Shown: positions 1 through 8,397 of the stretch, piece by piece
How the letters are laid out: the number at the start of each line of letters is the position of its first letter
Numbering within the stretch: position 1 is the stretch's first letter
Origin: Gammaproteobacteria bacterium UBA5109
Lineage (GTDB): Bacteria; Pseudomonadota; Gammaproteobacteria; Pseudomonadales; Pseudohongiellaceae
Direction: 5' to 3'
DNA length: 64,000 nt
Assembly: GCA_002414385.1 (NCBI GenBank)
Contig: DHZH01000001.1
Coordinates: forward strand, 372,431 to 436,430
Notes under the pieces: model-generated
What the model was told of the DNA's origin: nothing
What the model saw: the letters and a program-made list of their open reading frames with translations, nothing else
Database searches by the model: none
Position numbers and translations under genes: made by a program

Positions 1-586
1 TGAGTTCAGCCGGTTTATGTACCACCGTGCAGCCGGCTGCCAGGGCAGGAGCAATTTTCCAGGTGGATAACATAAACGGCGTATTCCAGGGAGTGATAAT
101 CCCGACCGGCCCAATCGGCGTACGCACGGTAAAATTGGTATGTTCGGCCTGATACAGCGACAGGCCATTTGCCGCTTCGGGCGCCTTATCGGCAAAGAAG
201 CGGAAATTGGCGGCGCCGCGAACGGCAGCCTGGCGCATAAAACGGATTGCCTGACCGCAGTCAACACTTTCTACCAGGGCAATTTCTTCAGCCCGTTTCT
301 CGATCAGGTCAGCGAAACGGATGAGGATTTTTTTACGTTCAGCACCGGAAGTATTGCGCCAGCCAGTAAAGGCTGCTTCGGCTGCATCACAGGCTGCGTC
401 AATATCTTCCACACGTCCTGCCGCGATTTTGCCGATTGGGCTGTTATCAATTGGCGTCAGGTTGTCAAAGCTGTCGACCCCACTGGCGGAAGTCCATGCC
501 CCATTAATATAGTGGGTAGTGATGTTGTCGCGAAAGCGCTGCAGATACTGTTCGGCAAGCTTGATATTGTTGTTCAGATCACTCAT
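1..586 (-). CDS. Aldehyde dehydrogenase, HpaE-like (N-terminal part)
   Basis: NAD(P)-dependent aldehyde dehydrogenase, cytosolic, cut by the left window edge so that only about 195 N-terminal residues are present. The visible part has the family's N-terminal Rossmann half, with the signature P-W-N-T-P-F-M followed by S-T-W-K-I-A-P-A-L and then V-V-H-K-P-A-E. This is closest in style to 5-carboxymethyl-2-hydroxymuconate semialdehyde dehydrogenases. The catalytic Glu and Cys lie outside the window. The start at 586 follows an AGAAG ribosome-binding sequence. It is transcribed away from the second aldehyde dehydrogenase from a promoter carrying the TAACGCGTTA operator. The substrate is inferred only from the HpaR-like regulator and the FAH-family enzyme nearby. 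Confidence 0.85.
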   Translation of the reverse strand, partial: MSDLNNNIKLAEQYLQRFRDNITTHYINGAWTSASGVDSFDNLTPIDNSPIGKIAAGRVEDIDAACDAAEAAFTGWRNTSGAERKKILIRFADLIEKRAEEIALVESVDCGQAIRFMRQAAVRGAANFRFFADKAPEAANGLSLYQAEHTNFTVRTPIGPVGIITPWNTPFMLSTWKIAPALAAGCTVVHKPAEL

Positions 587-614
587 GTTCTTCTCCGTGC
601 CCGGCTTTGCTAAA

Positions 615-643
615 AATATAACGCGTTAAGTAAATTTAATCAA
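615..643 (-). promoter_or_regulatory. Promoter with palindromic operator (site A)
   Basis: Read on the minus strand, TTGATT (643-638) and TATATT (620-615) are separated by 17 bp. The palindrome TAACGCGTTA at 619-628 overlaps the -10 box. The predicted transcript starts about 20 bp before the aldehyde dehydrogenase ATG at 586. The palindrome recurs at three other promoters in the cluster, so it is read as the binding site of the MarR-family protein at 11697. Confidence 0.7.
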
Positions 644-725
644 TACGCTATTTTCAGAGGTAAATGCTGGCAGATTATGTCGCAAAAAGCTATAAAGAAG
701 GCTGTCATACCATGATTATCCCGGG

Positions 726-754
726 TTTACATATTAACGCGTTAAGTATATTCT
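726..754 (+). promoter_or_regulatory. Promoter with palindromic operator (site B)
   Basis: TTTACA (726-731) and TATTCT (749-754) are spaced by 17 bp. The perfect 12-bp palindrome TTAACGCGTTAA (734-745) fills the spacer, a position where a bound repressor would block RNA polymerase. The whole stretch is nearly identical to the one at 10770-10798 before the FAH-family gene. It would drive the aldehyde dehydrogenase gene at 894 with a leader of roughly 130 bases. Confidence 0.75.
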
Positions 755-893
755 GTGTTCAATAAAGCCGAAAAAGCCTTGCATCCGGTAGTACACGTGA
801 CTTTCACGCTGGGCGATGCGGCATTTCCGACGACATGCGACAAGATAACAAACAACATAAAAAGAAACACAACTCTGTTGGATCAGGATCACT

Positions 894-2318
894 ATGAAAA
901 CATATACATTTACCATTGACGGGAAAGCCGTCAGCGCCACGGAATCCTTTGAAATCAGGAATCCTGCCACGGGTGAAGTACTCGGGCAGGCTCCTGTCAG
1001 CACCGAAGAACAGGTCAATGATGCTGTTGCATCAGCTAAAGCAGCCCAGAAAGCATGGGCAGCGCTTGCCGATGATGAGCGCAAGGCGACGCTGATGAAG
1101 ATGGCTGAAGTACTGAAAGAAAATGCCGAATGCCTGGCCGAATTAATTACCCGTGAACAGGGCAAGCCCCTGGGTGGCCCGGGGTCCATGTTTGAAATGC
1201 AGGCCTGTGCTGCCTGGACGGAAGTCACAGCCTCGCTGGATCTGCCGGTAGAAGTGGTATTTGAAGACGAAACCCGGCGTGATGAACTGCATCACAAGCC
1301 GATTGGGGTGGTAGGCGCCATCAGCCCCTGGAACTGGCCGCTGATGATTGCCATCTGGCAGATTGCGCCGGCCCTTCGAGCTGGTAATACGGTTGTAATC
1401 AAGCCCTCGGAATATACGCCTATTGGCACGCTGGAAATGGTGCGCCTCCTGAATACCGTCCTGCCGCCGGGCGTACTCAATTCGGTATCGGGCCATGGTG
1501 ATGTCGGTTCCCTGCTGGTCAGTCATGCGGATATCGACAAAATCATGTTTACCGGCAGTACCGCAACCGGTAAAAAAATCATCGCCGCCTCCGGTGGCAA
1601 CATGGCCAGACTGACCCTTGAATGCGGAGGTAACGACCCTGCCATCATTCTGCCGGGCACGGAGATTGCTTCCAAAGCCGGAGATTTATTTTGGGGGGCC
1701 TTTATCAACATGGGGCAGACCTGCGCCTGTGCTAAACGCCTTTATGTACATGAAGATGATTATGACGCCGTGGTCAGTGCCCTGAATGAAGTGGCTGAAC
1801 AGATGCCTATGGGTAATGGCATGGATGAAAACATTCTGTTGGGGCCGGTACAGAACAAGATGCAGTACGACAAGGTCAATGAACTGGTCGAGGACGCTAA
1901 ACAACAGGGTGCGACGGTGCATCGCGGCGGCAGTCCGCTGGAAGGCGATGGCTATTTTTACCCGATTACCCTGATTGGTGGTCTTGATAACGGTAGCAGA
2001 CTGGTCGATGAAGAACAGTTCGGTCCGGTATTGCCAATCATCAAATATAAAAACCTTGAAGATGCCATTGCCCGCGCCAACGACAATAAAAATGGTCTGG
2101 GCGCTTCAGTCTGGGGGGATGACCTGGAACAAGCCGCAAAAGTTGCCGCGCGTATTGAGGCTGGCACTGTCTGGGTAAACCAGCATGGTGCGGTGCATCC
2201 GATGGTGCCCTTTGGCGGCGTGAAGGAATCAGGCTACGGGGTTGAGTTCGGCATTGAGGGTCTCAAGGCCACCACCCAACCACAGGTTATCAGTATCAAA
2301 AAGGTTGCCGCAGCCTGA
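894..2318 (+). CDS. Aldehyde dehydrogenase
   Basis: Complete NAD(P)-dependent aldehyde dehydrogenase of 474 residues, the usual family length; oxidises an aldehyde to its acid. The general base is Glu243 in the motif L-E-C-G-G-N and the nucleophile is Cys277 in N-M-G-Q-T-C. The cofactor loop F-T-G-S-T-A-T-G-K lies upstream of both. The ATG is preceded by AGGA at a fair distance. The gene starts the plus-strand catabolic run and is followed after 55 bp by a thiamine-diphosphate enzyme, so a decarboxylase product aldehyde is a reasonable but unproven substrate. It is distinct in sequence from the divergent aldehyde dehydrogenase at 1-586. Confidence 0.92.
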   Translation: MKTYTFTIDGKAVSATESFEIRNPATGEVLGQAPVSTEEQVNDAVASAKAAQKAWAALADDERKATLMKMAEVLKENAECLAELITREQGKPLGGPGSMFEMQACAAWTEVTASLDLPVEVVFEDETRRDELHHKPIGVVGAISPWNWPLMIAIWQIAPALRAGNTVVIKPSEYTPIGTLEMVRLLNTVLPPGVLNSVSGHGDVGSLLVSHADIDKIMFTGSTATGKKIIAASGGNMARLTLECGGNDPAIILPGTEIASKAGDLFWGAFINMGQTCACAKRLYVHEDDYDAVVSALNEVAEQMPMGNGMDENILLGPVQNKMQYDKVNELVEDAKQQGATVHRGGSPLEGDGYFYPITLIGGLDNGSRLVDEEQFGPVLPIIKYKNLEDAIARANDNKNGLGASVWGDDLEQAAKVAARIEAGTVWVNQHGAVHPMVPFGGVKESGYGVEFGIEGLKATTQPQVISIKKVAAA

Positions 2319-2373
2319 ATCACTGCGACTTAAGACATTAAACTCAAATTAAGAAGTAAAGGCAGTTTTTTAC

Positions 2374-4029
2374 ATGAAACAAAGCATCAGCGGCGGTGAA
2401 GCGATGGCGCTTGCCGCCAAAGCAAACGGCATCAAGCGTGTGTTCGGTATTCCCGGCGCACAGATTTATCCAATATTTGATGCCTTTGGCAAACATGATT
2501 TTGAAGTCATTGCGCCACGGCATGAACAGGCAGCTGCCTACATGGCCATGGGAGCGGCCAAATCAACCGGCAAGCCGGAAGCTTTTTCCGTGGTCCCCGG
2601 TCCGGGTGTCCTCAATGCTACCGCAGCCATGTGTACTGCCATGGGAACCTGCGCCAAGGTGCTGTGTCTGACCGGACAGGTACCATCGTCATATCTGGGC
2701 AGTGGCCGTGGTCATCTGCATGAGCTTACCGACCAGCCCGGCACGCTGAAAAAAATCATCAAGGATGCCGTGCGCATTAATGATCCCCGGCGCACCTCCG
2801 TGATCATGAATCAGGCTTTTCAGACGCTGGAAAGTGGTCGTCCCGGCCCGGTTTCCGTGGAAATGTGCTGGGACACCATGGCCGAAGAACATGAAGTGGA
2901 AATCACCGAAGGCAACAAGACCGTTCTGCGACCGCAGGTTGACCCTGGTCAGTTAAAGGCCGCAGCTGACAAGATAGCCACCGCAAAAAATCCGATGATC
3001 ATGGTCGGTGCCGGTGCCCAGCATGCTGACCAGGAAGTCCGTGAGCTGGCAGAATTACTTAATGCACCGGTAATGTCTTTTCGTAGTGGGCGTGGCATTG
3101 TTGCCGACGATCATCCACTGGGCGTGACACCGGTAGCAGCACGACTGCTGTGGGAAAAATGCGATCTGATTATTGGCATCGGTTCGCGTCTGGAAATGCC
3201 CTACATGCGCTGGGTCCCCGGTAACTCATATCAAGACCGGCCGCATGATGAGCGAACCGTGATTCGTATCGATGCCGATCCGGCAGAGATGAACCGTTTC
3301 ATACCACACATTGCCCTGATTGCCGATGCTGCCGATGGCGCGCTGGCGCTATTCAATCAATTACAGGACAAGGTTAAACCGAATAAAAAGAGACTGGATG
3401 AAATTGCCGAGGCCAAAGCAAAAGTCGGGCAATTGATTGCCGGAGTCCAACCACAGGTGGATTATTTGCAGGCCATTCGTAATGTTCTGCCACGTGACGG
3501 CATCTATGTTCCGGAACTCTCACAAATGGGATTTGCTGCCTGGATTGGCGCTTTCCCGGTTTATGAACCGAGAACTTTCATATCAGAGGGTTTCCAGGGA
3601 ACACTGGGCTTCGGCTTCTCGACTGCACTGGGTGCCAAGGTAGCCAACCCGGACAAGGTGGTCGTTTCAGTCAATGGTGACGGTGGTTTCATGTTCGGCA
3701 TGCAGGAACTGGCAACGGCGGCGCAGTACGGCATCGGTCTGATCACCCTGGTCTTCAATAACCACGCATATGGGAATGTGCTGCGGGATCAGGACATGCA
3801 TTTTGGTGGCCGGCATATTGCTTCGGAACTGTATAACCCGAATTTCAGCAAAATGGCGGAAAGTTTTGGCGTTAAGGGCATACGTGTCAAATCACCGGCC
3901 GAGCTGGAAAAAGCCATGCAGGAATGTGTGGATGCCAATGAGCCAGTACTGATCGAAGTCATGGCAGAACGTGGTTCGGAAAGTTCAGCCTGGGACTTCA
4001 TCCATATGTATGACCCGCCACAAGGCTAA
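2374..4029 (+). CDS. Thiamine diphosphate-dependent enzyme (acetolactate synthase / 2-oxoacid decarboxylase type)
   Basis: Cytosolic thiamine-diphosphate enzyme, 551 residues, with the three-domain order of the pyruvate oxidase/acetolactate synthase superfamily. The cofactor-activating Glu51 lies in R-H-E-Q-A-A-A. The thiamine-binding motif runs from N-G-D-G-G (about residue 434) to F-N-N (461-463). No regulatory subunit gene is adjacent and the context is catabolic, so decarboxylation or carboligation of a 2-oxoacid is more likely than branched-chain amino acid synthesis. Benzoylformate-type decarboxylation to an aldehyde would fit the preceding aldehyde dehydrogenase, but the substrate is not readable from the sequence. 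Confidence 0.85.
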   Translation: MKQSISGGEAMALAAKANGIKRVFGIPGAQIYPIFDAFGKHDFEVIAPRHEQAAAYMAMGAAKSTGKPEAFSVVPGPGVLNATAAMCTAMGTCAKVLCLTGQVPSSYLGSGRGHLHELTDQPGTLKKIIKDAVRINDPRRTSVIMNQAFQTLESGRPGPVSVEMCWDTMAEEHEVEITEGNKTVLRPQVDPGQLKAAADKIATAKNPMIMVGAGAQHADQEVRELAELLNAPVMSFRSGRGIVADDHPLGVTPVAARLLWEKCDLIIGIGSRLEMPYMRWVPGNSYQDRPHDERTVIRIDADPAEMNRFIPHIALIADAADGALALFNQLQDKVKPNKKRLDEIAEAKAKVGQLIAGVQPQVDYLQAIRNVLPRDGIYVPELSQMGFAAWIGAFPVYEPRTFISEGFQGTLGFGFSTALGAKVANPDKVVVSVNGDGGFMFGMQELATAAQYGIGLITLVFNNHAYGNVLRDQDMHFGGRHIASELYNPNFSKMAESFGVKGIRVKSPAELEKAMQECVDANEPVLIEVMAERGSESSAWDFIHMYDPPQG

Positions 4030-4032
4030 ACT

Positions 4033-5661
4033 TTGAGCGCTGCTCAGAACCATCAGGCAGATGTCGTCATTGCCGGTGGCGGTATCGCCGGCATCGTTGC
4101 TGCGCTGGAGTTGCTGGATTCAGGGCAGCAGATTTTAATCCTGGACAGGGATGAAAAGAGTCGCTTTGGTGGCCTGGCCAGGGATTCTTTCGGCGCCATG
4201 TTCTTTGTCGATACCGCTATTCAGCGCTGCTCAGGATTTCGTGACTCTCCCGAACTGGCGCTAAAGGACTGGCATTCCTATGCACAATTTTCCGATACGG
4301 ATTACTGGCCCAAACAGTGGGCCGAATATTATGTCAACTCCTGCACGACCGAAGGCTATCACTGGTTAAAACAACAGGGCGTGCGTTTCCTGCCAATTCC
4401 CAACTGGGTTGAACGCGGAACAGATCGTCATCCCGGTAACTCCGTACCACGTTTTCATATTGTCTGGGGCAGCGGCAAAGGCTTGATTGAGCCCCTGATC
4501 GCCAGACTTTATTCGCACAAAAACGCCGCAAAACTGAAAGTTCTTTTCCGTCACCAGGTCACTGACATTGAGACTCAAAACGGTGTTGTAACTGGCTTGC
4601 GTGGCGTAGATGAAAGTTCCGGCAGGGAATTTGTCGCACAGGCGGAAAATACCATTATTGCATCCGGGGGAATCTGCGGAAGCATCGAGCGTATCAAGGA
4701 AAACTGGTTTGCAGACTGGGGCGAGCCTCCGCAACTGATTCTGAACGGATCACATCGTTATGCGGAAGGGCGCCTGCATGATGCAGCGCAAAAGACCGGC
4801 GCGAATGTCACCCATCTGGACAGAAACTGGCTGTACCCGGCCGGGATCAGGCATCCTCAGCCCAGGCACCCGAATCACGGCCTGAGCATCATTCCCTGTA
4901 AATCAGCCTTGTGGCTGGATGCCCAGGGCAGACGCTTCGGCCCGGAGCCGCTGGTAGGTGGTTTTGATGCCCGGGAAATAGTAGAGACCATCTGTCGCCA
5001 GGAGCATAAATACTCCTGGCAGGTCCTGAACAAAAGAATCGCCGTGCGTGAACTTTCCATTTCCGGTTCAGAACACAATCCGGCTCTGCGCGATAAAAAG
5101 GCTCTGAAATTCATCAGGGGATTCCTGTTCGGCGCCGAAGGCCTGGTAGAAAAGATGCTGTCAGAGAGTGAGGATTTTATTGTCGCCACTTCTCTGGATG
5201 AACTGGCTGATAAAATGAAGATACATTCAGAAGAGGGTGCCGTATTTGATACCCGGGCCATGAAACAGGCAGTCCGTGACTATGATAAATCGGTCACCAA
5301 TAGAAACATGCCGCAGGACCGCCAAAGCGAACTGATTGATAAACTCAGGGAATACTGGCCGGACAGGATTCGCAGTTGCAAGTTGCAGGCTATTGATGAT
5401 GCTCGTGCTTATCCCTTGATTGCGATTCGGGAACATATTCTGTCACGGAAATCACTTGGTGGGATCCAGACCGATCTGCAGTCGCGGGTCCTGAGCAAAC
5501 AGGGTGAGGTTCTGCCAAATTTATATGCTGTAGGTGAAGCAGCCGGTTATGGGGGAGGGGGTATCCACGGTCATCGCTCCCTGGAAGGAACCTTTCTGGG
5601 TGGTTGTGTATTGTCGGCCAGGCTGGCAGGTGCTGATATTCTGGATAGAAAGGTTAATTAA
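4033..5661 (+). CDS. FAD-dependent dehydrogenase (FAD_binding_2 family)
   Basis: Flavoprotein of 542 residues related to fumarate reductase flavoproteins and 3-ketosteroid dehydrogenases. The N-terminal dinucleotide fold G-G-G-I-A-G is near residues 16-21. The C-terminal flavin motif near G-E-A-A-G-Y-G-G-G-G is followed by H-G-H-R-S-L-E-G-T-F. It would desaturate or reduce a ring or acid substrate, using a partner electron carrier not seen here. The start is a TTG only 3 bp after the preceding stop codon, with no strong ribosome-binding site, which suggests translational coupling to the thiamine-diphosphate enzyme. No signal peptide is visible, so it is probably cytosolic. Confidence 0.85.
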   Translation: MSAAQNHQADVVIAGGGIAGIVAALELLDSGQQILILDRDEKSRFGGLARDSFGAMFFVDTAIQRCSGFRDSPELALKDWHSYAQFSDTDYWPKQWAEYYVNSCTTEGYHWLKQQGVRFLPIPNWVERGTDRHPGNSVPRFHIVWGSGKGLIEPLIARLYSHKNAAKLKVLFRHQVTDIETQNGVVTGLRGVDESSGREFVAQAENTIIASGGICGSIERIKENWFADWGEPPQLILNGSHRYAEGRLHDAAQKTGANVTHLDRNWLYPAGIRHPQPRHPNHGLSIIPCKSALWLDAQGRRFGPEPLVGGFDAREIVETICRQEHKYSWQVLNKRIAVRELSISGSEHNPALRDKKALKFIRGFLFGAEGLVEKMLSESEDFIVATSLDELADKMKIHSEEGAVFDTRAMKQAVRDYDKSVTNRNMPQDRQSELIDKLREYWPDRIRSCKLQAIDDARAYPLIAIREHILSRKSLGGIQTDLQSRVLSKQGEVLPNLYAVGEAAGYGGGGIHGHRSLEGTFLGGCVLSARLAGADILDRKVN

Positions 5662-5732
5662 AGCCTGGCAAGAGCTTCATTAATGGTGGTGGTACCAATA
5701 CAATCACCCGAGAAGAATAAAAAGGGCGTTTC

Positions 5733-6998
5733 ATGAAGAATACTTTACTGAGCAAACTTGGCCCCGGCCTGATTTTTGCTGCCGTGGCAGTGGGCACTTC
5801 CCATGTCGTACAGTCCACCCGCGCCGGTGCCACTTTTGGGCTGAGCATGATTTTACTGGTAGTGCTGGTCTGCCTGGCGAAGTATCCGACCTACCTGTTT
5901 TGCTCACGTTATGCTGCGATTACCGGTCAGACGGTACTGGATGGTTATGCCAAGCGCGGTAAATGGTTCCTGTATATCTTCCAGATTGTTTTCACCATCG
6001 AGATGACGGTTGCTTCATCAGCTTCTGCGCTTGTCACCAGCGGTATTGTCATCAACCTGTTCAATCTGGATATTGCCATCAATACCCTGTCGATGATTCT
6101 GATGTTTTTTACCATCATCATTCTGGTGCTGGGAAAATACAACTTGCTGGAACTCTTATGTCGTGTACTGGTTATCGGTTTTGCCATCACTACCCTGATC
6201 GCCACTACACTGGCATTGACCGGCTTTGAGCTTGGCAGCATTCAGCCAGTTGCAGAGCTGACCCTGGACCGGCCGACTACGGCCTTTCTTGTCAGTCTGT
6301 CGGGCTGGATGCCAACCGGAATTATGGGAACGGTCATGTTGTCCATCTGGGTGCAGGCACGTAAAGCTTCCACTTCGCGGGCTGTGTTCACTAAAGAAGA
6401 TGCCGATTTTGATTTTCATGTTGGCTATTTTTCATCGATGCTACTGGCAATCTGTTTTGTGATTCTTGGTTATGTCGTCATCCTGGGACAGGGTGACAAT
6501 ATTGCCAATGACAGTGTCGGTTTTTCCGTGCAAATAATCAGCCTGTTTACCGAAACCATCGGTAACTGGGTATTCATCCTGATTTCGGCAACCATTATTG
6601 CGGTGATGTATTCGACCCTGCTGGCTTTGGTGGATGCTTTTCCGCGTTTGACCGTTGATGTGCTGGACAACCTGTTGCCTGGAGAAAAACACTCAGAGCA
6701 AGCTCAACAAAAGAAAGATCAGCAAATTTACATTGCCTTATGCGCTTTGCTGTTTGTACTGGTTGGTGCAGTGTTTTATCTGTTTATGAGTTCGTTTACG
6801 CAATTCATTGATTTGATCACGGCAATCGGCTTTATCCTTACCCCGATTATTGCAGTTTTTAATCATATGATTATTTTTTCGAAAGACATTCCGCTGGCCG
6901 ACCAGCCAGGGCCGGTACTGAAATACTGGAGCTACGGAATGATAGCGATATTTACCCTGATAACCTTTATCTGGATATATTTCCGGATCAGCGCTTAG
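5733..6998 (+). CDS. Nramp-fold transporter lacking the metal-binding signature
   Basis: Integral membrane protein of 421 residues with about eleven hydrophobic segments. The opening G-P-G-L-I-F-A-A and the later R-A-G-A-T-F-G match the Nramp (SLC11) fold. In metal-transporting members, helix 1 carries D-P-G-N and helix 6 carries M-P-H. Here the equivalent stretches read G-T-S-H and W-M-P-T-G, so the metal-coordinating Asp, Asn and His are absent. This suggests a different substrate. Its position at the end of a catabolic run makes an organic acid, or an ion needed for its uptake, a candidate (inference). It follows the flavoprotein gene by 71 bp. Confidence 0.75.
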   Translation: MKNTLLSKLGPGLIFAAVAVGTSHVVQSTRAGATFGLSMILLVVLVCLAKYPTYLFCSRYAAITGQTVLDGYAKRGKWFLYIFQIVFTIEMTVASSASALVTSGIVINLFNLDIAINTLSMILMFFTIIILVLGKYNLLELLCRVLVIGFAITTLIATTLALTGFELGSIQPVAELTLDRPTTAFLVSLSGWMPTGIMGTVMLSIWVQARKASTSRAVFTKEDADFDFHVGYFSSMLLAICFVILGYVVILGQGDNIANDSVGFSVQIISLFTETIGNWVFILISATIIAVMYSTLLALVDAFPRLTVDVLDNLLPGEKHSEQAQQKKDQQIYIALCALLFVLVGAVFYLFMSSFTQFIDLITAIGFILTPIIAVFNHMIIFSKDIPLADQPGPVLKYWSYGMIAIFTLITFIWIYFRISA

Positions 6999-7003
6999 GG
7001 GCC

Positions 7004-8113
7004 TTATAAAATCCGCTTTTTATTTTCCCTTGCTGGCTGCACCGGATTGGCTGCATTTTCCTCTTTGAGTTTGGCATTCCAGCGTAGCCTGAAATAGGTC
7101 AGTGCCTCGTCAGCCGAAAATGAGCGCGGCACAAAGTCCGGACTGTCCTGCAGCAGTTTCTGTTGTGCCTCGATAAAGACCTTGTCTTCCATGAAGCCTT
7201 CCATCAGTGAGTCTTTAAGTGACAGACTGATGTCATCATTTTCCAGTTGATCACAATGCAGGTAATTCCAGAAAAAGTGGGTCGTGTTGTAGGTCTCGGG
7301 TGTCATAAATTGACAGTTGCGATATTCCCTTACTGGTCTGCTGTCATCTTTCTTGCCTTCCCCATCTACCGGTTCAAAAATGGTATCCATTAAAAAGACA
7401 CCGGGCAGGTACATGCCCATGCGGTTGCAGCGATCGAGCATCTGCTCCTGTTCGTTTTCGGGAATCACCTTGCTGTGAAAGGGTGGCGGCGGGCTGTTGC
7501 GGTGCCAGCGTTCCACACGATAGCCATTGTCCAGTTGCTCCAGATTTTCTATTTTGGTGTCATAGGCATATTCTTCCGAGCCGCCCAGTGTGGTGGTGTG
7601 AACAAATGCCACGTGGGAAAAATCGCTGAGATTGTCGACGATCAGTAACCAGTTGGCGTCGTAATGCAGATAGCTTTCCTTATCGAAACCACGCCATTGA
7701 TCCGGCTGGCTGAGGGGCGCAAAATCGTGAATCAAATCCGGATTGGCCTGCTCGGGATCACCCATCCATATCCAGATCATGCCACCGCGGCACTCGACCG
7801 GATAGCTGCGGACTTTCATGCTGCTGGCGATATGATCCTGGCCGGGGATCTGTACGACCTTGCCTTCCGGGTTGAACAGCATGCCGTGATACATGCAGCG
7901 CAGACAGTCACCTTCGATACGTCCCAGTGACAATGGTGCGGAGCGGTGACAGCAGCGGTTATCCAGGGCTACATAGTCACCACCTTCGGTTTTGTAGAAA
8001 ACCAGGGGCACTTCACAGATGGTTCTTGCCAGTTTGTTGTCCGCTTCGGCAACTTCCCATTCCCAGCCAGCGGCATACCAGATATTTTCTATAAATTTTC
8101 TTTCGCTGCTCAT
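7004..8113 (-). CDS. Rieske non-heme iron oxygenase, vanillate demethylase type
   Basis: Terminal oxygenase subunit, 369 residues, of the aromatic-ring-hydroxylating or O-demethylating class. The Rieske [2Fe-2S] ligands are Cys54, His56, Cys73 and His76. The mononuclear iron site is Asp164, His167 and His172 in D-F-S-H-V-A-F-V-H. Such enzymes need a reductase, and none is encoded in the window. Its length and single-subunit form resemble VanA-like monooxygenases more than alpha-beta dioxygenases. It is convergent with the transporter gene (5 bp apart). No copy of the TTAACGCGTTAA operator is visible upstream, so it may be controlled separately. Confidence 0.9.
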   Translation of the reverse strand: MSSERKFIENIWYAAGWEWEVAEADNKLARTICEVPLVFYKTEGGDYVALDNRCCHRSAPLSLGRIEGDCLRCMYHGMLFNPEGKVVQIPGQDHIASSMKVRSYPVECRGGMIWIWMGDPEQANPDLIHDFAPLSQPDQWRGFDKESYLHYDANWLLIVDNLSDFSHVAFVHTTTLGGSEEYAYDTKIENLEQLDNGYRVERWHRNSPPPPFHSKVIPENEQEQMLDRCNRMGMYLPGVFLMDTIFEPVDGEGKKDDSRPVREYRNCQFMTPETYNTTHFFWNYLHCDQLENDDISLSLKDSLMEGFMEDKVFIEAQQKLLQDSPDFVPRSFSADEALTYFRLRWNAKLKEENAANPVQPARENKKRIL

Positions 8114-8140
8114 CTTAACTTCCCGTCATGTAATTTTGCT

Positions 8141-8295
8141 GTTTGGCTGGCACGCTTCCGGGACACGCCAAAAAGCGTACATCCCTGTACAGGCTCGGCT
8201 GGTGATTCTGACCGCCATGGATGGCGGGAATGCAGGAATTGCAGGAGCAAATTCCTGCCTGTCACCAGACGGTCCCGGAAGCGTGCCAGCCAAAC
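8141..8295. repeat. Element with perfect 24-bp terminal inverted repeats and internal hairpins
   Basis: The arm at 8141-8164 begins GTTTGGCTGGCACG. Its exact reverse complement is at 8272-8295. The 107 bp between them hold further inverted repeats: CCGCCA with TGGCGG, GCAGGAATT with AATTCCTGC, and CTGGTGA with TCACCAG. It fills most of the gap between the PQQ dehydrogenase gene and the Rieske gene on the same strand. It contains no gene. It has the look of a dispersed non-autonomous palindromic repeat, and when transcribed it would fold into a long branched hairpin that could end or shield transcripts. Confidence 0.75.
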
Positions 8296-8397
8296 TGATA
8301 GTGTGTTTTAGCCTGTAACAATATCGAATCTTTCCTTTATAGACAGTGCGACAATGAATTTATTGCTCCGTAATTTGATTCAGGGCAAAGTTTATAG

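Noticed and set aside
2374..4029. Calling the thiamine-diphosphate enzyme an acetolactate synthase (ilvB/ilvI)
   Set aside because: No small regulatory subunit gene follows and the neighbours are catabolic, so the biosynthetic name is not supported.
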